DNA of 64,000 nt from NCBI RefSeq assembly GCF_019219025.1, contig NZ_JAHUWN010000013.1, positions 62,001-126,000 on the forward strand, read 5' to 3'. This DNA is from Bacillus sp. sid0103 (GTDB taxonomy: Bacteria > Bacillota > Bacilli > Bacillales_B > DSM-18226). Position numbers and translations under genes: made by a program. The stretch's first letter is position 1. Every line of letters starts with the position of its first letter. The notes beneath the pieces were generated by a model. That model was not told where the DNA came from. It saw nothing but the letters and a program-made list of their open reading frames with translations, and made no database searches. Shown piece after piece: positions 17,021-25,605 of this stretch.

Positions 17021-18505
17021 ATGAGTCAACTAACAGCTGGTTTAAAAGAAAAGGTGGAAAAATTCTTAACTGGGAAAAAAAATCTTTTTATTAATGGGGA
17101 ATTTGTAGAAAGCCAATCTCAAAAAACCTTTGATACGTACAATCCTGCTACCGGTGAAGTATTAGCCTGTGTTTTTGAAGCTGGACCAGCTGATATTGAT
17201 CTGGCTGTTAAAGCTGCCCGTAAAGCTTTTGATGAAGGACCATGGTCAAAAATGAGCGCCTCTTCTCGAAGCCGTCTTATGTATAAACTGGCTGATCTAA
17301 TGGAAGAGAACAGTGAGGAACTAGCTCAGTTAGAGACTTTGGATAACGGGAAACCTATCCGTGAAACTACCAATGCAGACATTCCTTTGGCAGTTGAACA
17401 TATGCGTTATTATGCAGGCTGGTGTACGAAGATTGTTGGACAAACCATTCCAGTTAATGGACCATTCTTAAACTATACGCGCCATGAGGCTGTAGGAGTA
17501 GTTGGACAAATTATCCCTTGGAACTTCCCTCTTCTTATGGCAATGTGGAAACTCGGAGCTGCCCTTGCAACTGGCTGTACCGTAGTCTTAAAACCAGCTG
17601 AGCAAACACCATTATCAGCACTCTACTTAGCTGAATTAATACAAGAAGCCGGATTCCCAGCAGGTGTTGTAAATATTGTACCTGGTTTTGGAGAAACAGC
17701 TGGCCAGCCGCTTGTAGATCATCCATTAGTTGATAAAATCGCTTTTACAGGTTCCACTGAAGTAGGGAAGCTAATCATGGCAAATGCTTCAAAAACATTG
17801 AAGCGAGTTACACTTGAACTTGGAGGCAAGTCACCGAACATCATTCTTCCTGATGCGGATTTAACAAAGGCCATTCCTGGTGCACTTAACGGTGTTATGT
17901 TCAACCAAGGCCAGGTTTGCTGTGCTGGTTCCCGTGTGTTCATACAGAAGAAGCAGTTTGATAATGTTGTAGCTGATATGGCAAGTCATGCGAAAAAGAT
18001 TAAACAAGGGGCTGGAATTCATGCTGATACTGAAATTGGGCCGCTTGTTTCTGCCGAGCAACAAAATCGAGTACTTGGCTTTATTGAGAAAGGGCTAAGC
18101 GAAGGGGCACAACTGGTAGCTGGCGGTGATAGGCCTCAGGAGCAAGGTTACTTCGTCTCTCCTACTATCTTTGCAGATGTTCGGGATGAAATGACGATTG
18201 CCAAGGAAGAAATCTTTGGACCAGTAATTTCTGCTATGCCATATGATGATTTGGATGAATTAATAAATCGTGCTAACAATAGCGAGTATGGACTTGCCGC
18301 TGGTGTGTGGACACGCGATATTGCAAATGGCCACTATATTGCCAACAAGCTTCGTGCCGGAACTGTTTGGGTAAACTGCTACAATGCTTTTGATGCAGCT
18401 TCTCCATTCGGAGGATATAAACAATCTGGTATCGGTCGTGAAATGGGATCCTATGCACTCGAAAACTATACAGAAGTGAAAAGTGTCTGGATTGCAATGA
18501 AGTAA
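17021..18505 (+). CDS. dhaS: NAD-dependent aldehyde dehydrogenase DhaS
   Basis: A 494-residue cytosolic aldehyde dehydrogenase oxidising aldehydes to carboxylates with NAD(P). The catalytic cysteine is in [12 protein letters not shown], the general-base glutamate in [10 protein letters not shown], and the coenzyme loop in [19 protein letters not shown] and [14 protein letters not shown] are also present. It follows B. subtilis DhaS almost throughout as I recall that sequence. The ATG follows GGAGGG. Monocistronic, with its own promoter region and terminator. Confidence 0.95.
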   Translation: MSQLTAGLKEKVEKFLTGKKNLFINGEFVESQSQKTFDTYNPATGEVLACVFEAGPADIDLAVKAARKAFDEGPWSKMSASSRSRLMYKLADLMEENSEELAQLETLDNGKPIRETTNADIPLAVEHMRYYAGWCTKIVGQTIPVNGPFLNYTRHEAVGVVGQIIPWNFPLLMAMWKLGAALATGCTVVLKPAEQTPLSALYLAELIQEAGFPAGVVNIVPGFGETAGQPLVDHPLVDKIAFTGSTEVGKLIMANASKTLKRVTLELGGKSPNIILPDADLTKAIPGALNGVMFNQGQVCCAGSRVFIQKKQFDNVVADMASHAKKIKQGAGIHADTEIGPLVSAEQQNRVLGFIEKGLSEGAQLVAGGDRPQEQGYFVSPTIFADVRDEMTIAKEEIFGPVISAMPYDDLDELINRANNSEYGLAAGVWTRDIANGHYIANKLRAGTVWVNCYNAFDAASPFGGYKQSGIGREMGSYALENYTEVKSVWIAMK

Positions 18506-18532
18506 ACTATATATCTATTAAAAATAAAGATT

Positions 18533-18563
18533 AAGAAGGAGCTCATTTTTGAGTTCCTTCTTT
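18533..18563 (+). terminator. dhaS terminator
   Basis: AAGAAGGAGCTC, loop ATTTTT and GAGTTCCTTCTT with one mismatch pair tolerated; short T content after the stem. Confidence 0.8.
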
Positions 18564-18618
18564 ACGTATACCGAGAATCCAATCTATGGAGTTCAAGAGG
18601 CCGGCGCTAAGTGCCCAG

Positions 18619-18672
18619 GAAGCTACCCGGACCACCCGCGAACCGCACGCGCCTGAAGCGCACAAGTCAAAC
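18619..18672. repeat. Decayed partial copy of the GC-rich dispersed repeat
   Basis: Matches the right half of the element found at 33648, 49325 and 57961: CCCGGACC, CCCGCG, GCGCCTGAAGCG and a TCAA end are recognisable but with many changes. It lies between dhaS and the fbpA-like gene and is locally far richer in G+C than its surroundings. Confidence 0.6.
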
Positions 18673-18708
18673 ACAGCCAAATGATTAAAAACTATTCTAT
18701 TAATATTT

Positions 18709-18903
18709 TTAGTTCTTCCATTTAATAGAACCCGTATCACTATGAGGATGACTATCAGACCTTAGTCTTTTGAATTCATCTTCTAATTCTGTCAAAGATA
18801 ACTTCGATAGTTGTTCCTCACTGTCAAATATTTTAAAATTAAGCAGGATATTCATTAATGTTTTCCTTCTCTGTTTTACAGCATTACGAAGAATATTCTC
18901 CAT
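18709..18903 (-). CDS. Fur-regulated basic protein FbpA-like
   Basis: A 64-residue basic protein. The start MENILRNAVKQRRKTLMNILL and the LSLTELEDEFKRL segment fit the FbpA family (PF13076), whose B. subtilis member is a Fur-controlled helper of the FsrA iron-sparing small RNA. A strong AAAGGAGAGGG precedes the ATG. It is 58 bp behind the sulfonate-type binding protein gene on the same strand with no terminator between, so it may be read as the last gene of an operon containing an Fe-S protein. No Fur box was seen. Confidence 0.7.
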   Translation of the reverse strand: MENILRNAVKQRRKTLMNILLNFKIFDSEEQLSKLSLTELEDEFKRLRSDSHPHSDTGSIKWKN

Positions 18904-18961
18904 GCAACCCTCTCCTTTTGATCGTTTGCTAGCTTTAGAGAAAAAGAAAAAGCATCATATC

Positions 18962-19975
18962 TTACTTAGCAATCCAATCATTTAAATTAAAATCTTTTTT
19001 GGCAAATTTGCCTTCCACAAGAAACTTTTTCGTTCCATCCAACAGCTTAAGCCCTTCCTCAGATAATGCTTCATTTTTTAAATTACTTAGCGGCAAAGAA
19101 TCTTTCATGACATCGACTGGATATCCAATTTGTTCTGATTGGAATTGATAAAAATCGTCAGGTTTTTTTAATACATCCCCTAATGATTGTTTACGGACTT
19201 CATTCCAAATCGATAGAAAATCTGGATTCTTCGCTAAATAATCCTCGGTAATAACGGTGACGGTACTTCCCAGTAACTCTGGATGATCCTTTGCCTCATC
19301 AATGACTGGATATCCTTTTGATTTGATCAGCGGACCAGAGTTTGTTGGAAACGCATAGGCTGCAATGTCTTTTCGGTCTAAAGCCGCCTCCGCATCACTA
19401 GAAAGCATGCTGACAATCTTAACATCGTTATCCAAGCCCTTTTCCTTGAGTACCCCAGTTAAGTATCGATACATATACGATCCTAATTGCGTTGCAACCG
19501 TCTTTCCTTTTAAATCTTCAATGGACTTCACTCCATTTTTCGGAGTGATTAACCAGACATTGCTGTTAATAGCCGCTTGATTGATCAAACGTGTTTTCAA
19601 CCCGTTGGATCTCCCTACAATTGCAGGAGTATCTCCTAAAATGCCCATATCTAATTCTCCGGCTGCTATAGCTTCATTCAAGGGAGGACCATTTGGAAAA
19701 GCATGAAATTCAAATTTTTCTATGCCGATTTTTTTCAGTTTTTCCTGAAGGAATTGATGTTGAATCCCCCATCCTTCTACTCCTGCCGGAATATTGTCTT
19801 TAGTTGATCCAATAAAACCAATCCGTATGGTAGCTGACTGGGATTTATTAGCTTCCTTTGAGTTTGTAGAAGAACCATTGTTTGTGCACCCTCCAGCTAC
19901 AGTCAATAAAGCAATTGCGATTAGGAACCCCATTACTCCTCTAATAAATGGTTTACGATTTCTGCTTACACTCAT
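18962..19975 (-). CDS. ABC transporter substrate-binding lipoprotein (SsuA/aliphatic sulfonate-like)
   Basis: A 337-residue lipoprotein with lipobox VAGGC at about residue 30, then an SsuA/TauA-type periplasmic-binding fold: IRIGFIGST, FPNGPPLNEAIAAGELDMGILGDTPAIV, SIEDLKGKTVATQLGS. This group binds sulfonates or related small anions for ABC import. It is the last transporter gene of the operon, after the flavoprotein and ferredoxin genes, which is unusual. Start after AGGAGG. The ligand cannot be determined from sequence. Confidence 0.9.
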   Translation of the reverse strand: MSVSRNRKPFIRGVMGFLIAIALLTVAGGCTNNGSSTNSKEANKSQSATIRIGFIGSTKDNIPAGVEGWGIQHQFLQEKLKKIGIEKFEFHAFPNGPPLNEAIAAGELDMGILGDTPAIVGRSNGLKTRLINQAAINSNVWLITPKNGVKSIEDLKGKTVATQLGSYMYRYLTGVLKEKGLDNDVKIVSMLSSDAEAALDRKDIAAYAFPTNSGPLIKSKGYPVIDEAKDHPELLGSTVTVITEDYLAKNPDFLSIWNEVRKQSLGDVLKKPDDFYQFQSEQIGYPVDVMKDSLPLSNLKNEALSEEGLKLLDGTKKFLVEGKFAKKDFNLNDWIAK

Positions 19976-19997
19976 TAAATATCCTCCTACTAGATCA

Positions 19998-20339
19998 TTA
20001 ATGTCCTGGTAATTTGCTCATTAATTGAAACATTTTATAGGAAGCATCTGAAGCTGCCCCTGGGTTCTGACCTTTTCCCCAGCCAATTTCTCTTCGATAG
20101 CTTCCCAAAACCCCGCTTTTTACAAGTTCCTGCTCGTTTACTGTCACTTCATCTACATTTGGAGAGACATACATTGCATCTACAGGGCAATAGATTTCAC
20201 ACATAAAGCATGTCTGGCAATCATCCTTACGGGCGATCACAGGAACTTTCCCTTTTTCTTGGTCAAATACACCAGTAGGACAAACGGAAACACACAAACC
20301 ACAGCTTACACATTTTGATGAACTAATGAATTCAATCAT
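19998..20339 (-). CDS. Double 4Fe-4S ferredoxin subunit (AprB-like)
   Basis: A 113-residue iron-sulfur protein. Two ferredoxin motifs are complete: CVSCGLCVSVCP (from residue 10) and CQTCFMCEIYCP, each able to bind a 4Fe-4S cluster. After the clusters comes a tail of about 60 residues, as in the beta subunit of adenylylsulfate reductase, but homology to AprB is only suggested by this layout and by the flavoprotein partner. Its ATG overlaps the flavoprotein TGA (ATGA), so the two are translationally coupled and most likely form one enzyme. Confidence 0.88.
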   Translation of the reverse strand: MIEFISSSKCVSCGLCVSVCPTGVFDQEKGKVPVIARKDDCQTCFMCEIYCPVDAMYVSPNVDEVTVNEQELVKSGVLGSYRREIGWGKGQNPGAASDASYKMFQLMSKLPGH

Positions 20340-21958
20340 CTTTTCACTCCTTCCTGCTGATGCAACGGTTTATCAGGTTTGACCCAGATTTCATCCAGTC
20401 CTCCAGTAAGAATTCGATAGTGAAAATTCGGATCTTGGTCCTTATAATCTAAACGCTTATGCATCCCCCTTGTCTCTCGCCGCTCTAAGGCTGAAGAATA
20501 CATCCAGCGAGCGGTTGCCGCCATAGCAGCAGATTCTCTTACCCTCACAACATTTGCATCATTTGCAAGGAGACCTAATCGAATTTCCTCCCAAATCTGG
20601 TCAAGACGCTGTAAGGACGACTGGAGCATTTTTTCATTTCTAAATAAGTTAATTTCAGTAGGCGTCACTTCTGCCCGGACACTTTCGGTAATTTCATATA
20701 ATACCGTTCCTTTTTTATTTGATTTGCTCCATCCCGCTGCAATGGGTGTTGTAGAAATACCTGCTACATCCCGTTTTGAGGCATTTGATCCTAGGTATAG
20801 TGCATATTCACCTGCAGCTTCACCGGCCCAAGAACCTGATGACATCGCCCAAGCCGCATTATGGCTGCCTCCGCCCGTAAATCCTCCGCAAATAAATTCT
20901 CGGGTCGCCGCATCTCCAGCTGCATATAATCCTGGCACCTTCGTTTCACACTTCTCATTAATAAGGTGGATACCACCTGTTCCGCGAACGGTTCCTTCTA
21001 ATCTCAAGGTCACAGGAAACCGATCCGTAAATGGATTAATACTCAAGCGGTCAAAAGGAACGAAGAAATTTGGCTGTGCTTGGCGCATCCATTTCTGCAT
21101 TTCTTCATCTGCTTTATCAAGCCTTGCATAAACCGGCTGTGTTTGCAGTGTTTTCGCTATCACTGACCGACCTCTTTGTGAACCTGCACCTTCAATGATG
21201 GAACCATCCTGATAATAAAAGCTAGCCCATGTATACAAAGCGGTTTTGGTAACCGATGAAAAAGCGGGAGCAATGGCATAGGCATTTGAAAATTCCATCC
21301 CCGACAGATTAGCCCCTGCTTCTGCGGCGAGTAAATAGCCGTCACCGGTTAAAACATTTGTGCCCAATGCTCTACTTAAAAAGGCACAGCCTCCAGAAGC
21401 GATGACTACGGCTCCGGCCTTTACTTTCCAGCGTTCCCCCGTTTCACTAAAAATCCCTGCTGCCCCGCCAACACCGTGTTCATCCGCCAGAAGCTCAAGC
21501 GCTGGGCTATGATCCCAAATCTTAACCCCTGCCTTTTTCACCTGCTTCCGCATCAACCGCATATAATCTGGCCCCTGCAGACTTTTTCGATGTTTATATC
21601 CATCATCATCTAGTGGAAAAGGATATCCCCATGTATCTAACTGATTGACATTACGGTACGTTCGATTTAATACGTTTTTCATCCATTTTCGATCCTGCAA
21701 ATATCCGCCAAGCGCTTCTCTACTTTTCATTGCTTTTTCTTGCTCCTCGGGAGTTGGATTCACATACCAAACTCCTGTCCCAGATGGCGCTGTCGCCCCA
21801 CTTGTTCCACAATACCCCTTATCAACGAGGATAACCTTTGCTCCTTTTGAAGCTGCATGAATAGCCGCCCAAGTCCCTGAAGGTCCACCCCCAATCACTA
21901 ATACATCGGTTTCTACTTCCCGTTCTCCCTTTTGTTGTATTCCTAAATGTTTACTCAT
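20336..21958 (-). CDS. FAD-dependent oxidoreductase of the fumarate reductase/AprA-like flavoprotein group
   Basis: A 540-residue flavoprotein. The N-terminal FAD-binding motif is TDVLVIGGGPSGTWAAIHAA and a second FAD contact is VPGLYAAGDAATREFICGG followed by GSHNAAWAMSSG. The overall plan is that of succinate dehydrogenase/fumarate reductase/AprA flavoproteins. The H-P-G-x-G-G succinate/fumarate signature is not seen, so another substrate is likely. The ATG at 21958 follows GGGAGG; the longer frame runs back into the ssuB-like gene. Coupled to the ferredoxin gene and flanked by SsuABC-like importer genes, suggesting action on an imported organosulfur or similar anion. Confidence 0.88.
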   Translation of the reverse strand: MSKHLGIQQKGEREVETDVLVIGGGPSGTWAAIHAASKGAKVILVDKGYCGTSGATAPSGTGVWYVNPTPEEQEKAMKSREALGGYLQDRKWMKNVLNRTYRNVNQLDTWGYPFPLDDDGYKHRKSLQGPDYMRLMRKQVKKAGVKIWDHSPALELLADEHGVGGAAGIFSETGERWKVKAGAVVIASGGCAFLSRALGTNVLTGDGYLLAAEAGANLSGMEFSNAYAIAPAFSSVTKTALYTWASFYYQDGSIIEGAGSQRGRSVIAKTLQTQPVYARLDKADEEMQKWMRQAQPNFFVPFDRLSINPFTDRFPVTLRLEGTVRGTGGIHLINEKCETKVPGLYAAGDAATREFICGGFTGGGSHNAAWAMSSGSWAGEAAGEYALYLGSNASKRDVAGISTTPIAAGWSKSNKKGTVLYEITESVRAEVTPTEINLFRNEKMLQSSLQRLDQIWEEIRLGLLANDANVVRVRESAAMAATARWMYSSALERRETRGMHKRLDYKDQDPNFHYRILTGGLDEIWVKPDKPLHQQEGVKR

Positions 21959-22028
21959 GACTACTAACCTCCCTGTGGTGGATATCTCTAAACAGTAAGT
22001 ATCTATTAATCTTAATAATCCTAAACGA

Positions 22029-22802
22029 TCAGATGGTACGAACTTTTTTTTGCAAAGATTCCTGTATGTGAGACGGTTTTCCTCCCATAACTCGATCAAG
22101 AATGAACCTCTCAAAATAGACAAATTTGCTATCCTTTATACGGGGACGGTCAAGCGTTATCGCAATATCCATCGTTACTTCTCCCTCTTCTATCAAAAGG
22201 ACACGATCTGCTAAAGAAACAGCTTCACTCACGTCATGAGTAACCAGAATGGCCGTAAATTTTTGTTCAAGCCACAATTTTTCTATCAATTGCTGCATTT
22301 CGATCCTAGTCAGTGCATCTAGAGCTCCAAGTGGTTCATCCAGCAGAAGTAAGCGTGGTTCGCCTGCTAAGGCACGGGCTAGCGCGATCCGCTGTCGTTG
22401 TCCTCCAGAGAGAACAACCGGCCAATCATTGGCACGATGTTCGAGCCCAACTAATGACAAAGCGGTTTTGGCTTCTTCTTTAGACCGAGATTTCGTCCCA
22501 ATCTGAACATTTGTCAGGACCTTCTTCCATGGCAGTAAGCGTGCATCCTGAAACATGATTCTTGAATCCGTATGATTGCGTTTAACGATCTCTTCATCTG
22601 CATGGACAACCCCATTACTGACGGATTCCAGCCCAGCGATCAGTCTTAGTAGTGTGCTTTTTCCGCATCCACTTCTTCCTACGATGGCCACAAACTCACC
22701 TGGTTTGATGGAAAGATTCACCTCCTTCAATACCTTGTTGTTACCAAATGATTTTTCCACTTTTGTAAGCTCCAGCCTTAATCCATTTTGGTTTCTTGCC
22801 AT
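22029..22802 (-). CDS. ABC transporter ATPase (SsuB/TauB-like)
   Basis: A 257-residue ATPase: Walker [10 protein letters not shown], signature [16 protein letters not shown], Walker [13 protein letters not shown] and switch histidine in LVTHDVSEA. The type is the sulfonate/nitrate/taurine importer ATPase. ATG at 22802 chosen over the GTG five codons upstream; the ribosome binding site GAAAGTGAGAG is modest. It follows the permease gene, with a repeat element of about 210 bp between them. Confidence 0.92.
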   Translation of the reverse strand: MARNQNGLRLELTKVEKSFGNNKVLKEVNLSIKPGEFVAIVGRSGCGKSTLLRLIAGLESVSNGVVHADEEIVKRNHTDSRIMFQDARLLPWKKVLTNVQIGTKSRSKEEAKTALSLVGLEHRANDWPVVLSGGQRQRIALARALAGEPRLLLLDEPLGALDALTRIEMQQLIEKLWLEQKFTAILVTHDVSEAVSLADRVLLIEEGEVTMDIAITLDRPRIKDSKFVYFERFILDRVMGGKPSHIQESLQKKVRTI

Positions 22803-22835
22803 CTTGTTCACTCTCACTTTCTATAAAAATACTTG

Positions 22836-23045
22836 TTTTCGTAAATAATGTTGTTATAACCCAAGGAGAATCACATTTTGTGGAAAATTACTCTCTAAAT
22901 TTTGGATATTTATGATGTATTTATCGACTTTTTCCTTTTTATGGGCGAATTTTTGATTTTTATGAGCGAATCTTAGGTTTTAATGAGCGAATTATTGGCT
23001 TCAATGGGCGAATTTAGTGTTTTTATGGGCGAATTTGAAAAGCAC
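22836..23045 (+). repeat. Dispersed composite repeat, copy 2
   Basis: Left arm TTTTCGTAAATAATGTTGTTA as in copy 1 at 2981, then five 21-bp units beginning at 22941, 22962, 22983, 23004 and 23025 with core ATGGGCGAAT or ATGAGCGAAT. It lies between the permease and ATPase genes of the sulfonate-type operon and fills most of the 265-bp gap. A stop codon in the second unit rules out the heptapeptide frame open in copy 1. Confidence 0.85.
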
Positions 23046-23067
23046 CAAACTTTTAGTTATAGAAACC

Positions 23068-23856
23068 TTAACTATTTTTCATACGGTTATAATTAGGGTG
23101 CCATTGCAGCCAATGCTTCTCTAAAAACTTAGCAGCGGAATCGGAAAGCTTTCCAAGAATGGCATAAAGTAAAATGCTGATAACTACGATATCCATATGC
23201 ATAAACTCTCTTGCATTCATAGCCATATAGCCAATCCCTGAATCGGCTGATATCGTTTCAGCCACAATGAGTGACAACCACATGATCCCTAGTGCATAGC
23301 GGAGACCTACCAAAATGGATGGTAACGCGCCAGGAAGAATGACCATGATAATTAAATGAAGCGATTGAAGTCCGTACACCTTCCCCATTTCAATTAGTCC
23401 CTTATCAACAGACCTGATGCCATGGAAGGTATTAAGATAGATGGGGAACGCCACACCAAGTGCAACAAGAAACAATTTGGATGATTCGCCAATCCCAAAC
23501 CACAAAATCACGATCGGGATAAGGGCTAGGTGAGGAATGGTCCGCACCATTTGAATCGAACTATCTAATAGTTTTTCGGAAGTTCTTGATAGTCCATTTG
23601 CTATACCAAGGATAAAACCAATACTGCCGCCGATTATAAATCCAATAAACGCCCTCTTAGCACTTACCCCCATGTTTTCCCATAAAACACCTTCCTTACT
23701 TAATTGAATGAATGCTTGTAATACCTCAAGCGGTGTGGGTAAAATATCTTGGCCAATTAGCCCGATTTGTCCTAACACTTGCCAGATAACTAGAACGAGA
23801 ATTGGCACCACCCATGTTGACCACTGTAGACGAATCGAATTTCTTAATCGTTTCAT
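23068..23856 (-). CDS. ABC transporter permease (SsuC/TauC-like)
   Basis: A 262-residue permease with six membrane helices of the binding-protein-dependent type. The cytoplasmic EAA-like loop is IEMGKVYGLQSLHLIIMVILPGALPSILVGL. Partner of the SsuB-like ATPase and the SsuA-like binding protein. It is the first gene of the operon; AAAGGAG precedes its ATG, and a complete terminator hairpin stands only 25 bp upstream of that ATG. Confidence 0.92.
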   Translation of the reverse strand: MKRLRNSIRLQWSTWVVPILVLVIWQVLGQIGLIGQDILPTPLEVLQAFIQLSKEGVLWENMGVSAKRAFIGFIIGGSIGFILGIANGLSRTSEKLLDSSIQMVRTIPHLALIPIVILWFGIGESSKLFLVALGVAFPIYLNTFHGIRSVDKGLIEMGKVYGLQSLHLIIMVILPGALPSILVGLRYALGIMWLSLIVAETISADSGIGYMAMNAREFMHMDIVVISILLYAILGKLSDSAAKFLEKHWLQWHPNYNRMKNS

Positions 23857-23881
23857 TAGAATCAGCTCCTTTAATCTGGAT

Positions 23882-23917
23882 AAAAAAAGAGACTTCTCGT
23901 TGGTACGAGAAGTCTCT
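23882..23917 (-). terminator. Terminator in the leader of the sulfonate-type operon (candidate attenuator)
   Basis: Perfect 12-bp stem AGAGACTTCTCG / CGAGAAGTCTCT, 6-nt loop, followed on the minus strand by seven T residues. It stands between the promoter at about 24079-24108 and the ssuC-like start codon, so read-through must be regulated or partial. Confidence 0.75.
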
Positions 23918-24072
23918 ATCCGAATAGTCGACTAGTTTTATAAATTTTTTGAACCAAAAAAGGAAACACATATAGTTGTGTCTCCAGTTGTCTGGTAACA
24001 TTATTTTTTTAACAAGCATGAAAACATTTTGGTTGAAAATTTTTAATTCCGACAATACTCATCCGATTACTT
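23918..24072 (-). promoter_or_regulatory. Structured leader of the sulfonate-type operon
   Basis: On the minus strand the leader contains an 8-bp closing helix (AACCAAAA near 24027-24034 with TTTTGGTT near 23952-23959) around an inner hairpin of 24 nt (23962-23985; GGAGACACA with TGTGTTTCC). It has no SAM-I, T-box or other leader consensus that I can recognise. No clear antiterminator strand was found. Could be an uncharacterised riboswitch or a protein-controlled attenuator. Confidence 0.5.
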
Positions 24073-24078
24073 AATAGA

Positions 24079-24108
24079 ATATTACCATCACCCGATTTAT
24101 TCTGTCAA
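24079..24108 (-). promoter_or_regulatory. Sigma-A promoter of the sulfonate-type operon
   Basis: On the minus strand TTGACA (24103-24108) and TAATAT (24079-24084) are separated by 18 bp. Transcription would begin near 24072, giving a leader of about 215 nt before the permease gene. Confidence 0.65.
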
Positions 24109-24147
24109 CAAATAATCGGAAAATTAAAAATTTTACTTCATATTTTT

Positions 24148-24192
24148 AGGTGTCAGGCACCATGTGAATTTTTCACATGGTGCCTGACACCT
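24148..24192. repeat. Perfect long palindrome with GGTGTCAGGCACC core
   Basis: A 20-bp arm beginning AGGTGTCAGGCACC and its complement around a 5-nt loop. One arm encodes the last residues VSGTM and stop of the DUF2306 gene. It may end transcription but lacks a good T-run on the minus strand. This palindrome type is common in Bacillus genomes, as far as I remember. Confidence 0.8.
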
Positions 24193-24820
24193 TTACTTCT
24201 TTACGAAGGATTCCCCACTCTACGATTAAGAAATTAACTATCAAACCTACCCATATATTAACATTGAGTACTTCCTCGACCATTTTCTCTCTCCCGCTTG
24301 GAAGGGAGAAGCCATTTATTGTGTAATAGGCTAACAGTAAAATTGGTACTACTATTCGGCCGCTTACTGCCACCAACGTGATGCCGAAACTACGAATCAT
24401 CCAGTTACGATGTTCTGCAAATTGGTTTCTTACTGCCGTACGATATCCTTTCCAGCAGGTAAAAAGCCAGATAAGCGATAAGACCAGAAAAGAAACAGCT
24501 TTCGAGAAATTTTCAATATAAGGAACATATATTAGACCAAGCAATCCGCTTATTAATACACTGCACACGTACACTCTTCCGAGTAAGCGGTGGACTTTAG
24601 GTGTTTTGATTCGAATAAGATCCAAGAATTGAAAAAAGCCTGATAGTAACGCGACACAAGCCGTTACAATATGAGCAATTAACATGGGAAATTGCATGCC
24701 ACTGGATGTAATGGATACACGGCTATTGGCAGGATCTAATGTTACATAAGGAGCAACAAAAGGAATAATTACTCCAATGGAGATAATGAATAATACCCAC
24801 CAACTTTTTTTAGGTTTCAC
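24173..24820 (-). CDS. DUF2306 membrane protein
   Basis: A 215-residue protein with six or seven hydrophobic helices. The stretch HIVTACVALLSGFFQFLDLIR, HRLLGRVYV and FAEHRNWMIRSFG is characteristic of the DUF2306 family, with histidines placed as in some heme-membrane proteins; function unknown. The start is GTG after AGGAGTG. It follows another small membrane protein gene by 97 bp and may share its transcript. Confidence 0.82.
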   Translation of the reverse strand: MKPKKSWWVLFIISIGVIIPFVAPYVTLDPANSRVSITSSGMQFPMLIAHIVTACVALLSGFFQFLDLIRIKTPKVHRLLGRVYVCSVLISGLLGLIYVPYIENFSKAVSFLVLSLIWLFTCWKGYRTAVRNQFAEHRNWMIRSFGITLVAVSGRIVVPILLLAYYTINGFSLPSGREKMVEEVLNVNIWVGLIVNFLIVEWGILRKEVKVSGTM

Positions 24821-24917
24821 TACCTACACACTCCTGATTATTCATTTGAATCATTTTTATATTATCCCCCTATTCCCTTACCTATTTTGTTGATCATGTC
24901 TTTGCTCCCCTTTATCT

Positions 24918-25439
24918 TTAAGCATGTTTCGATGCTTTTTTCATTTTTCGCTGTCCCCATGGTTTAAACACTGAAATCACAAACATCAAAACAAGAGAAA
25001 TAATCTGAAGGATAATGCCAATCCAGAGCTGCCACTTGTTTACTGTGAACGCTGGATCCAATAGAGCGTTTAGCCCTTCCTTAGACGTCAGCGTTACCGC
25101 TTTTAGTGTTAAAGTATACATAGCGAAGGGACCCAATAAAATTGAGAGAATCGTCAACCCTTCTTTGATAATAATCCAGTAAAATCTGAACAATCCCCAT
25201 TGCGTCCATACAGATAGTAATATCCCTGTCACCACTGTGCCTATCGTTGATGCACGAACAGATGTCTTGGAAAGTACATGCATAATGGTATAACAAGCCT
25301 TAAGCACACCAGCATCATTCGTATTGGCAGCGGTTATACTCAGTATCAGAAAAACAATAGATACCCCAAACATGATCGCTGCGAATAATAAATGTAAGAT
25401 GATCAGCCATTTTCTTTGGGTAAGATTCAGTTTCCTCAT
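24918..25439 (-). CDS. Four-helix membrane protein, possibly DUF2269-like
   Basis: A 173-residue protein with four membrane segments. LTQRKWLIILHLLFAAIMFG at the start and a central TVVTGILLSVWTQWGLF helix resemble DUF2269-type integral membrane proteins; the match is tentative. ATG at 25439 chosen because AGGGGTG is six bases before it. Same strand as DUF2306 and downstream of a two-component system, which could regulate it, though a terminator separates them. Confidence 0.68.
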   Translation of the reverse strand: MRKLNLTQRKWLIILHLLFAAIMFGVSIVFLILSITAANTNDAGVLKACYTIMHVLSKTSVRASTIGTVVTGILLSVWTQWGLFRFYWIIIKEGLTILSILLGPFAMYTLTLKAVTLTSKEGLNALLDPAFTVNKWQLWIGIILQIISLVLMFVISVFKPWGQRKMKKASKHA

Positions 25440-25557
25440 CCCATTCACCCCTTGTCTCTAAAATATTTCCGTTTTTAATGATAATAGGCATGTCTAAAAG
25501 GCCTCTAAATGAAATATAAAAAAAGTATAAAAATGACCCGTTCATTCGCTAGAATAT

Positions 25558-25589
25558 AAAAACGACCTAACCCACATGTGATTAGGTCG
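25558..25589 (-). terminator. Terminator of the two-component operon
   Basis: CGACCTAA / TTAGGTCG stem followed on the minus strand by TTTTT, just past the response regulator stop. Confidence 0.8.
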
Positions 25590-25605
25590 CTCAAAATTCC
25601 TTCCA

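Noticed and set aside
20336..22123. Longer start of the flavoprotein at 22123
   Set aside because: It would overlap the ssuB-like gene by 95 bp and has no ribosome binding site; the ATG at 21958 follows GGGAGG.
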